This document shows, piece by piece, positions 1-7,190 of a stretch of 11,278 nt of DNA. The notes beneath the pieces were generated by a model. The model did not search any database, was not told where the DNA came from, and was given only the letters and a program-made list of their open reading frames with translations. The stretch's first letter is position 1. The number at the start of each line of letters is the position of its first letter. This DNA is from CAZFPT01 sp046541875 (lineage in GTDB: Bacteria; Planctomycetota; Phycisphaerae; SM23-33): assembly GCA_046541875.1 (NCBI GenBank), contig JBKHCL010000098.1, forward strand, positions 1 to 11,278. The letters are read 5' to 3'. The position numbers and the translations under genes are program-made.

Positions 1-1680
1 CATCTGGTCGGCCAGCTTCCGCATGGTCTCGGCAGCCTGCTTGCTGTCGGCAGACGCTTTGGCCAACTGCCCCTCGTCGAGCGACCGCTCCGCCTTCCGC
101 GCGGTTATGGCTGCCTCCGTGGCGGTGTCGTCCTTCGTGGGCGCGTCAGCCTTGGCGTCGTCGGCCAACCGGGCCGCCTCCCGGGCGACCTTCTCCTGTT
201 CCTCGCGGAGGCGTTTCATCTCCTCCTGCTGGGCGGCCCGGACGAGTTCACCCCGCTGCCGGGCGAGCTTCTCGGTCTTCTCGCGGAGGTCCTTCTGCTT
301 CCGGGCGAGGCCCTTCTCACCGTCCTCGGAGAGCTTCTTCTCGGCCGCGGCCTGGTGCTTCCGGGCCTGCTGGAGCTGACCCTTCGTCATCTCGCCGGTC
401 GCCTGACCCATCTCCCGGGCGGCATCGGTGGTCGCCCGGGCCGTCTGCGAAGGAGTCTTCCGGCCTTGCTCGCCTTTCCGACTCTGTTCGCCTTTCCGGG
501 GCTCCTTGCCTGCTGCCGCCTCGGCCTGGTCGGCTTCCTTGTCCATCTGCTCGGCGAGTTTCCGGTGCTCCCGGCCCAGCTGGGCCAATTCCTGCCCGGC
601 GGGTTTCTTCTCCGCCCGGGCGCGCTGGGCGGTTTTCTCCTGGAGCTTTTTGAGCTTCTCGTCCAGTTCTTCGGCGGCATGGGCCTTCTTGAGCTTGTCC
701 CGGGCTTCGCCCTGCTCACTGCCTGCTTCGGCGAGCTCACCGGTTTCGGCCTTCTCGGCGGCTTCGATCGTCTTCCGGGCCGCTTCCCGCAAGGCCCGGG
801 CCCGCTCAGCCGGCGTCCGGGGCAGGCTCTCAGCGGCCTTTCGCAGCAGCTCTTCCCGGAGCTGTTCGTGCTCGCCGGCCAACTCGGCGAGCTCCTTCTT
901 GGTCGGATCCTGCTTGCGTTTGTCGAGTTCGCGCGTCTTGTCCTGCAGCTGTTTCAGCTCGTCCATCAGCTCGGGTTGATCGGCTTTGGCGAGCTGCTTT
1001 TCGGCGTCGCGCTGTTGGCGCTCCGCCCGATTGAAATGCTTCTTCTCGGTCTCCTCCAAGGCCTGGCCGACCTTCTCGGCGGCATGGCGAAGAGCGCGGG
1101 CTTTGGCTAACTCTTCGCGGATCGGCTCAACAGCCCGTTTGAGCGTTTCCTCCCGCAAGACGTCCTGCTTTTTCTTCAGAGCTTCGCGCTGCTCCTTCGT
1201 GTCCGACTTGTCCTGTTTCGCCAACGAGCGAGCCTCCTCGCGGAGAGCTTTCTGCTTCTCGGCCAGGTCGGGCAGGCCTTCGTCGCCCAGCGTCTTCTCC
1301 GCGGCTGCCTGGTGCTTGCGGGCTTGGTCCATCTTCCCGCGATCGAGGTCCCTGGAGGCTTTCTCCATCCGCTCGGCGGCGTCCTGCAGCGCCTTGAGAC
1401 GTTCCTCTCTCGCCTGCTCGACGCGCTGGGCTGCCTTGCGAAGCGTCTCATCCTGCAAGCCCTGCTGCTGGTCGGCGAAGTCGGCCAACTCCTTCTCGAT
1501 GTCCCGGAGCTTCGCGACAGCTTCGGTATCGCCGGCGACCTCTTCCTGCTGTTTCGCCAGCGACTTGGCCAGTTGCGAGAGGGTCTTCTGGGCCTCGGCC
1601 TGTTTGGTGAGCGTCGCCTCCATCGCCCCGGGGATATCGCGGCCGGCGATCATCTCGCCGACGTTCTCGACCAGCTTCTT
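1..1680 (-). repeat. About six ~100-residue helical modules in the coiled-coil tail
   Basis: Reading the frame by eye shows a recurring pattern of Gly or an equivalent, then Ala, then Gln, then Ala, then Leu. Anchor residues fall near 749, 846, 945, 1045, 1165 and 1268, giving spacings of about 97, 99, 100, 120 and 103. In plus-strand coordinates the anchors end near 1617, 1326, 1029, 729, 369 and 60. Modules two and five share the identical peptide QARKHQAAAEK, and both are followed by a Leu, an acidic-Gly stretch and LA(E/R)KQK. The third and fourth modules (RAERQQRDAEKQL and EAGSEQGEARDKL) are more diverged. The first and last are the weakest matches. The array probably continues past the window edge. 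Confidence 0.6.
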
Positions 1681-3861
1681 TTGAGCATCGGCCCATTCCT
1701 GCTCGGACATGGAGGGTTTGGCCAAGCTCGCCTGCTCCCGGTCCCCCGGCGGGACGGCGGTGTTGGGGTCCTCCTGCAGTTGCTCCAGGGCATCGGCCAG
1801 CGTCTGCTCATCCCGCGCCAGGTCGGTCAGCTCGCGGACATTGATGGCCATCTTCGTCAGGTCTCCCAGCCGCAGGAGCAGATCCTCGACGATCTGGATG
1901 GACCGGTCCACGTGGAAGTCCACCTTCTCGGCGTGCGAGGCGCGACCCTTGGCCGACGAGACCAGTCGAATGCGGTCGGCATGGCTGATCGCCACGCGGA
2001 TGTGCCGATCGGAGAGGCCCTGCAGCGCCGGTCCCAGACCGCTGTAGACCCCGCCGGTAACCTCCGCGACCACCTTGCCCACCGTTCCGTCGGCGTCGGT
2101 AAGTCGCGTCTTCACCTCGCCGACGCGCCCCAGCACCTTCGCGGAAGGGTCCTTCAGTCTCGCCAGCGTCTTGGCCAACGGGCGCGACCGCTCGCGTGCC
2201 TCCCGCAGGTCCTCCAGCGCCTCCTTGAGCATATCGCGGAGGGTCGCTTCCTCGTGCTTGAGCACCTGCTGGAGGTACGTCTCGGCCTTGTCGCTGAAGC
2301 GGATGGTGAACGTGCGGGACTCTCCCACCTGTGGGCCGTCCAGGTCCGCCGGCAGCGAGTCGGCCGCCCGGATGTGCCAAGTCACCTTCCCGCCGCGGAG
2401 GTCGAGCTTGGAAAGGTCCAGGATCGTCTCGCGCACCCCCGCCCGCAGCAGTGTTCCGTCGGGGCGTTTGCGCGGGCTCAGGTCGAAGATGGTTTCTCGC
2501 CCGCCGGTTTCGGCGACCAACTCGACGGTCTTGAGACCCACGTCGTCGCCCACGGCGTAGCGGATCGCCAGGCGATCGTCCTTCGGCAGCGTGAGGGTTT
2601 CCTGCTCGGGGCGAACCACCTGTACGCTGGGCGGCGTGTCGGTCAGCGCCTCGATGCGATAGTCCGTCGGGCGGTTCTCGAAGCCGTGCTCGTCGACCAC
2701 CTCCAGCCGCCAGGTGCTCTTCATTCCGTCCACCAGCGTGACGGCCGTCTCGACGACGCTTCGCCCATCATCGATCGGCTCGGGCGCAGCGGTCCGGGTC
2801 TTACCGGCCACGATAAACCGCGCACTGGTCGGTACGCTGCTGAGCGTCGCCCGAATGGTGACCACCGTCCGCGCCAGGGCACGGATCGTGCCCGGAGCGT
2901 TCTGCTCGGTCCGCGTTGCTCGGCGCGTGTAGGAGGGATACTCGTAGCGGATCTGCAGGTTCTCGATGGCCGGGCGACGCACGACGGTGACGTCGTAATA
3001 GCGGCTGGGCCCGTCGCCGGCGAACACACGATAGCGGAAGCTCTCGCTGGCCGGCGGACAGGTCAGCGCGAACCGCGGCCATTCGTCGTCACCCTCGCGA
3101 ACCGAGGACATCGGAAGCACCGTGTCGCTGCCGTCGCCGGTGTCCAATCGCAGTTGGGCGGAGGTCACCGCGCTGTTGCGGACGGTGACTTCCACGCGCA
3201 GCCGATCGTCGGCGGTGATCGTCGCGTCCCCGGGAGTGATCGTCAGGTCGGCGGCCCCGATGTGGGCGATGTTGGCGTACGGGGCGATTGCACGGGCCAG
3301 CAGTTGGGACGTCTTGTCCGGCCAGAGCAGCATGAGCCCCAACAGCACCACGACCGACCCGACGGCTGACAGAAGGTACGCCCGAAGCGGGCGCAGACTG
3401 ATCTCGCGTTTGGGCAGGACGCTGGTGACGTCGTTGGCGGCCTCCTGTGCCAGCGCGTGGATCAGCGCCTCCGAACCCCGAAGCTCCGGGGCGTCCCGAC
3501 TGTCGAGCAGTTCGACGGCCGACGAGATCCGCTCGTGCAGTTCGGGGTGGCGCTGCTCGATGGCCCGGGCGATACCCGCCATCGAAAACGTCCGCGCCAG
3601 GGGGCGCACCAGGAACCACCACGCCGACAGCAGGGACACCGACAGCGCCGAAAGCGTCAGCAGCCAGCGCGGCCAGGTCGCGAAAATGGTAACACTCGCG
3701 TCAATGGCCATCACCACCAGCAGCGAGAGAACCACCGTCGCCGCCACCGCCAGCGTTCCGCGCACCACGATAACCGCCCGGGCACGGCGGATCAGCTCGC
3801 CCAACCGATCGACGATCGGTTTGGGAAGTGCATTGCTCGCATCAGCAGCCAGTCGCATCAT
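1..3861 (-). CDS. DUF4175-like giant membrane-anchored coiled-coil protein (C-terminus beyond window)
   Basis: The frame is open for 1287 codons from ATG 3861-3859 to the window edge with no stop, so the protein is C-terminally incomplete here. Hydrophobic segments lie at about residues 31-52, 56-83 and 160-180. Residues about 200-520 are beta-rich and resemble stacked Ig-like domains, probably extracytoplasmic. From about 525 onward the sequence is charged, Ala/Glu/Lys/Arg/Gln-rich and helical, as expected for a coiled coil. A hydrophilic, repetitive patch (KGEQSRKGEQGRK) lies near 1123-1135. The layout recalls DUF4175-type proteins that close MoxR/vWA clusters in planctomycetes; that assignment rests on architecture and context. 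Molecular function is unknown; a structural or envelope-spanning role beside the vWA proteins is inferred. The start overlaps the upstream stop by ATGA and has no strong Shine-Dalgarno sequence, which suggests translational coupling. A second ATG follows directly at 3858-3856. Confidence 0.85.
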   Translation of the reverse strand, partial: MMRLAADASNALPKPIVDRLGELIRRARAVIVVRGTLAVAATVVLSLLVVMAIDASVTIFATWPRWLLTLSALSVSLLSAWWFLVRPLARTFSMAGIARAIEQRHPELHERISSAVELLDSRDAPELRGSEALIHALAQEAANDVTSVLPKREISLRPLRAYLLSAVGSVVVLLGLMLLWPDKTSQLLARAIAPYANIAHIGAADLTITPGDATITADDRLRVEVTVRNSAVTSAQLRLDTGDGSDTVLPMSSVREGDDEWPRFALTCPPASESFRYRVFAGDGPSRYYDVTVVRRPAIENLQIRYEYPSYTRRATRTEQNAPGTIRALARTVVTIRATLSSVPTSARFIVAGKTRTAAPEPIDDGRSVVETAVTLVDGMKSTWRLEVVDEHGFENRPTDYRIEALTDTPPSVQVVRPEQETLTLPKDDRLAIRYAVGDDVGLKTVELVAETGGRETIFDLSPRKRPDGTLLRAGVRETILDLSKLDLRGGKVTWHIRAADSLPADLDGPQVGESRTFTIRFSDKAETYLQQVLKHEEATLRDMLKEALEDLREARERSRPLAKTLARLKDPSAKVLGRVGEVKTRLTDADGTVGKVVAEVTGGVYSGLGPALQGLSDRHIRVAISHADRIRLVSSAKGRASHAEKVDFHVDRSIQIVEDLLLRLGDLTKMAINVRELTDLARDEQTLADALEQLQEDPNTAVPPGDREQASLAKPSMSEQEWADAQKKLVENVGEMIAGRDIPGAMEATLTKQAEAQKTLSQLAKSLAKQQEEVAGDTEAVAKLRDIEKELADFADQQQGLQDETLRKAAQRVEQAREERLKALQDAAERMEKASRDLDRGKMDQARKHQAAAEKTLGDEGLPDLAEKQKALREEARSLAKQDKSDTKEQREALKKKQDVLREETLKRAVEPIREELAKARALRHAAEKVGQALEETEKKHFNRAERQQRDAEKQLAKADQPELMDELKQLQDKTRELDKRKQDPTKKELAELAGEHEQLREELLRKAAESLPRTPAERARALREAARKTIEAAEKAETGELAEAGSEQGEARDKLKKAHAAEELDEKLKKLQEKTAQRARAEKKPAGQELAQLGREHRKLAEQMDKEADQAEAAAGKEPRKGEQSRKGEQGRKTPSQTARATTDAAREMGQATGEMTKGQLQQARKHQAAAEKKLSEDGEKGLARKQKDLREKTEKLARQRGELVRAAQQEEMKRLREEQEKVAREAARLADDAKADAPTKDDTATEAAITARKAERSLDEGQLAKASADSKQAAETMRKLADQM
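3858..3861 (-). promoter_or_regulatory. ATGA start/stop overlap coupling the vWA/amidotransferase-like gene to the coiled-coil gene
   Basis: The TGA stop (3860-3858) of the upstream gene lies within the ATG (3861-3859) of the coiled-coil gene, and a second ATG follows (ATGATG). The 20 bases before the start hold no good Shine-Dalgarno sequence, so re-initiation by terminating ribosomes is the likely route of translation. Confidence 0.75.
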
Positions 3862-6800
3862 GGCAGCCCCACTTTCTTTCGTGTGATCCATTCGGCACCG
3901 GTCAGGAGCACCACCCCCACCAGCAGGCCCCAGGAGTCCCAAAGGACGATCTGTTGATGATCTTCGTACACTTCGCTCGGCTCGCCGAGTCGACCGATCA
4001 GCTCGCGGGCGTCGGCGACGTCGTACACCGCCCCGCCCGACAGCGCCGCCAACTGCGAGGGAAGCTCGCGCGTGGCGCCCAGTTCCATCTGCTCAGCCGG
4101 GACGGCAGGATCCACGGAGAACTGCGTCGAAACGGTCTTGAGGCCTTTCTTCGCCAGCAGCGGTCGTGCGACGTCCGCCTCCAGCTCCACGCGGTACGAT
4201 CCGCCGGGCAACTCGCCCAGGTCGCCCTCATAGAGACCCACCGACCCCTCGCGCGGGGTCAGCTTCCGACGCAGAACGGCCTCATCCTCACGATAGACCA
4301 CCGCGTGGACGTCGTCGCTCTGGAGGGGGTTGAATTCTTCGTCGACCAGCTTCGCCCGGACTACCACGTCGTGTCCGGGGCGATAGCGCGTCCGGTCGGT
4401 TCCGATCTTCACGTGCGCGGTCCCGCCGGAGAGTTTGTCGGCCGTCGCCCAGCGAATCACCTGGCCCCAGAACTTGTGATGGACCGTGTCGCCGATGCGG
4501 TAGCGGAATCGCCACGTCCGGTCGAAGCCCAGAAACAGCACCCGCCCCATTGCCACCTGCTGCTGGACGATCAGGGCGTGCTCACGCTCGAACGCCAGCC
4601 GACGCTGCAGCTCCTTCTCGCGGGCCTCGCCCAGCCGGGCCATCGACGTGGTCGCCGAAGCCTTCCGATCCGCCCGTCCCGGCGCGGGGCGGTTCCAGGG
4701 CTCGTCGTCGAACTCCAGATGGTCGCCCTTGCGCACGCCCGGACGAGCGTACGCCAGCACCGTCGCCGCCTCCTTCGCCTCGGTGATCGGGTACCGCCAG
4801 TACAGCTCGGGAACGGCCTCCCAGGCCTGGCGGTTTTCTTCCGTTGCGACGGCCTGGCTCATCACGACGCTGTTCAGCCCTTCCTGCGTCAGGGCCATGC
4901 GGAAGATTGTCTCCGGCGACCTCACCCCGGCGTTGATGGGTGATTCGCGCGGGTCGGGGTTTTTCTCGTCCTTGCCGGACCGCCTGGTGTGGGCGGCGAT
5001 GAGTTCCTTCTCGGAGGGGAACGTCACCGGCAGCAGGTCGGCCAGCTTCGTCCCGTGATATGCATGAGGCTGGTGGTACTGCCCGGCGATGGCCACCAAC
5101 GTCCCGCCCCGCGAGGTCACGAACTTATCGAGGATCGCCCGGTGCTCGTCGGTCACCGCGGCGGGGTCCACGTCGCCGAGGATGACCACGTCAAATTTCA
5201 GCCAGTCGGCTTCGGTCCTGGGCAGACGCGTCGCTTCGACCTGTCCGTCCTCGGCAGTGACCGACGCGAACACCTCCGGCCGATCCGTCCGACCGGCGAC
5301 GTTGTCCGGATTCATCAGCACGTACTGCAGCTTGACGGACTTGTCGCGATCGGCAAAGAGGTTTTTGATGTAGCGGAATTCCCAGCGAGGCCGACCTTCG
5401 ATGAGCAGCACGTGGACGCGGTCTTTGGTCACCGAGATTGTCACGGGGTACTCGTTGTTCTCGGCGGTGATCTCGTCGTCGGCCGCATCGAGGTGGACCA
5501 CGTACTGTCGCAGGCCTTCCTTGTCGGGCTCGTGGCTGAAGCGGACCTCGCGCCGGAAATCGTCGCTGCCGGTCGGCACGCGGACGGTCTGTTTGTCCAC
5601 GGTTTTGCCGTCACGTCGGAGGGAGACCTTCACCTCCCGTCCGCCCATGCCGGTGAGCTTCACCTCGGCCCGCACGTGGACTTCGTCTTCCAGGAACACC
5701 GTCTCCGGGGCGTCGACGTCGGTGATGGCGCCATCGATCGGCGGGCGATTCGCCCCGAGCACGACGCTGCAGACCGGCGCGCCCAGTTGCCCCAGGCGGC
5801 GGGCCAGTGGGGCCGGGTTGTCCGGGCCGGTGTGACGTCCGTCGGTGAGAATCACCACGCCGCTGAGACGCCCGTTGGGCAGCGAGGCGAGTGCTTCGCT
5901 CATCGCTTCGGCCAGGTCCGTCGCCTGGTAGTTCGCGTCCAGCGACGACGGGGCGGTGGTCGGCTGCACGCCGGCGGAGGTGCCGTAGTCGTCTCTCATG
6001 GACGCCAGCCTCGCCTCGGTGGGCGACTCGGCGAAGCGGATGGCACGCAGCGTGTAGTTGTCCGCCAGCGATTCGTGCAGGCTCTCGCCTCCGTCGGCGG
6101 GCGCGTGGAACAGCACGTCCCGCGCCAGTTGCGATCGGCTCCGGGCGCAAACGGCGTTGATCGCGTCGCGCGTCTTGGCGGGCAGACTCGCCAGGAAGCG
6201 TTCATCGAGCGTTTCGGAGATCGTCGACGCCGGCGGGGCTGCCTCTCTCGCGGCGGCGGAGACGGAGCGGAGAATCTCTCTCAACCGACCCAGGCGGGCG
6301 GCGAGGCGTTTCGTGTCGTCGTCTTCGAGCACGCCGGCCGCCTCGGTCAGCCGATCGCGAACATGCACACTGATGCGGCCTTTGAGGTCGCCCAGGCGGG
6401 CGCGGAGTTCGTCGGGTAAGGTTTCGCCGCCGTTGAGCGGAGCCTCGACGCGGGCGGGCAACGCCTTGGCGCGGCCGACGATGTTTTTCACCGCATGGTG
6501 CAGTTCGTCGCGGGCCTCGGCGAGTTGTTCTTCGCGCTGGGGGCGTTTAAGTGTCTCGAGCAAGGCGATGCGTTCGCCGACGGCGGCGACCTCCTCGGCG
6601 ATGGCATCCAGCTCGTGGCGGACGTCATCCAGCAGGTAGGTGCGGTCGGGTGCGTCCACGTCCATCGCCCGCGCCAGCCGCAACTGCGCCGAGGCCGACC
6701 GTTGCGGGTCCGCCAATCGCATCGAGGCCGACTCGTCGATCAGGACGGCCACGTAGCGGTCGGTGGTTTCGCGGAGCGTGAACGAATGCACCGGCTGGGT

Positions 6801-7190
6801 GAGCATCGCCAGCACCACAACCAGCACGGCCACCCGCATCGCCACCAGCGCCAGACCCACCCGACGCGAGACCGTCCGACGTTCCAGCGCGTAGAACCAC
6901 AGCAGCAGTTCCACGCCCACCCCGGCCGCCAGCGCAATGGGCCAAAGCGGCCAATTCGTCGTCAACGTCAGCGTCCGGTGCAGCCATTGGATCACCAGCA
7001 AGGCAGCGATAAACCCGACGGCCGTCCGGATCAGCCCGCGCGCCACGCGGTGTCCGTCCGGCAGGTATCGCTGCAGCAGGCGGTGCGACAGGACCCAAAG
7101 TGCGATCGCCGCCAGCGCTGCCGGCGCGATCAGCCAAGTCGGCAGGGCCGATGGAAGCAGGAAATGTGGATCGGGCTGGGCGAGCATCAT
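3858..7190 (-). CDS. Membrane vWA protein with split vWA domain and degenerate glutamine-amidotransferase-like fold
   Basis: This is a complete 1110-residue protein. Four hydrophobic segments occupy about residues 17-38, 54-71, 79-101 and 111-134. A vWA domain starts right after them with MIDAS motif D152-E-S-A-S156. The remaining MIDAS elements appear only much later, with a threonine in ATDLAEAM (T424) and an aspartate in VVILTDG (D450). About 250 mostly helical residues therefore interrupt the domain. A beta-sandwich region (about 485-590) is followed by an amidotransferase-like alpha/beta fold that opens with VHVLLIEGRPRWEFRY near 592, contains GGTLVAIAGQYHQ near 695-707, and resumes at GRVLFLGFDRTWRFRY near 882. 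No nucleophilic Cys is seen at the elbow, so it is probably not catalytic. A further beta domain (about 925-1030) and a C-terminal membrane segment (about 1083-1100) complete it. This type of protein is usual in planctomycete MoxR/DUF58 clusters; its biochemical role is unknown. The start follows a strong Shine-Dalgarno sequence. Confidence 0.9.
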   Translation of the reverse strand: MMLAQPDPHFLLPSALPTWLIAPAALAAIALWVLSHRLLQRYLPDGHRVARGLIRTAVGFIAALLVIQWLHRTLTLTTNWPLWPIALAAGVGVELLLWFYALERRTVSRRVGLALVAMRVAVLVVVLAMLTQPVHSFTLRETTDRYVAVLIDESASMRLADPQRSASAQLRLARAMDVDAPDRTYLLDDVRHELDAIAEEVAAVGERIALLETLKRPQREEQLAEARDELHHAVKNIVGRAKALPARVEAPLNGGETLPDELRARLGDLKGRISVHVRDRLTEAAGVLEDDDTKRLAARLGRLREILRSVSAAAREAAPPASTISETLDERFLASLPAKTRDAINAVCARSRSQLARDVLFHAPADGGESLHESLADNYTLRAIRFAESPTEARLASMRDDYGTSAGVQPTTAPSSLDANYQATDLAEAMSEALASLPNGRLSGVVILTDGRHTGPDNPAPLARRLGQLGAPVCSVVLGANRPPIDGAITDVDAPETVFLEDEVHVRAEVKLTGMGGREVKVSLRRDGKTVDKQTVRVPTGSDDFRREVRFSHEPDKEGLRQYVVHLDAADDEITAENNEYPVTISVTKDRVHVLLIEGRPRWEFRYIKNLFADRDKSVKLQYVLMNPDNVAGRTDRPEVFASVTAEDGQVEATRLPRTEADWLKFDVVILGDVDPAAVTDEHRAILDKFVTSRGGTLVAIAGQYHQPHAYHGTKLADLLPVTFPSEKELIAAHTRRSGKDEKNPDPRESPINAGVRSPETIFRMALTQEGLNSVVMSQAVATEENRQAWEAVPELYWRYPITEAKEAATVLAYARPGVRKGDHLEFDDEPWNRPAPGRADRKASATTSMARLGEAREKELQRRLAFEREHALIVQQQVAMGRVLFLGFDRTWRFRYRIGDTVHHKFWGQVIRWATADKLSGGTAHVKIGTDRTRYRPGHDVVVRAKLVDEEFNPLQSDDVHAVVYREDEAVLRRKLTPREGSVGLYEGDLGELPGGSYRVELEADVARPLLAKKGLKTVSTQFSVDPAVPAEQMELGATRELPSQLAALSGGAVYDVADARELIGRLGEPSEVYEDHQQIVLWDSWGLLVGVVLLTGAEWITRKKVGLP
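5931..6713 (-). other. Segment encoding a ~250-residue helical insert within the vWA domain
   Basis: This segment covers roughly residues 160-420 of the second vWA protein, between MIDAS motif 1 and the MIDAS threonine. It is rich in Glu, Arg, Ala and Leu with heptad-like spacing, especially residues 185-310, and has no hydrophobic membrane-length stretch. The two vWA halves on either side look intact. This favours an insertion into a working domain over decay. Boundaries are approximate. Confidence 0.6.
7187..7190 (-). promoter_or_regulatory. ATGA start/stop overlap between the two large vWA genes
   Basis: The TGA stop (7189-7187) of the BatA-type gene overlaps the ATG (7190-7188) of the next gene, with a second ATG immediately after. 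It is the same ATGATG arrangement seen at 3861. Here a strong ribosome binding site also lies upstream, so initiation need not depend only on coupling. Confidence 0.8.

Noticed and set aside
1312..3369. 685-codon plus-strand open frame
   Set aside because: It lies fully antisense to the coiled-coil gene. Its Leu/Arg/Gly/His-rich product has no recognisable domain, so it is a shadow of GC-rich codon usage.
3828..6419. Two long plus-strand frames (3828-4943 and 4989-6419)
   Set aside because: They are antisense to the second vWA gene, which has clear domains. Their products are low-complexity and match nothing I recognise.
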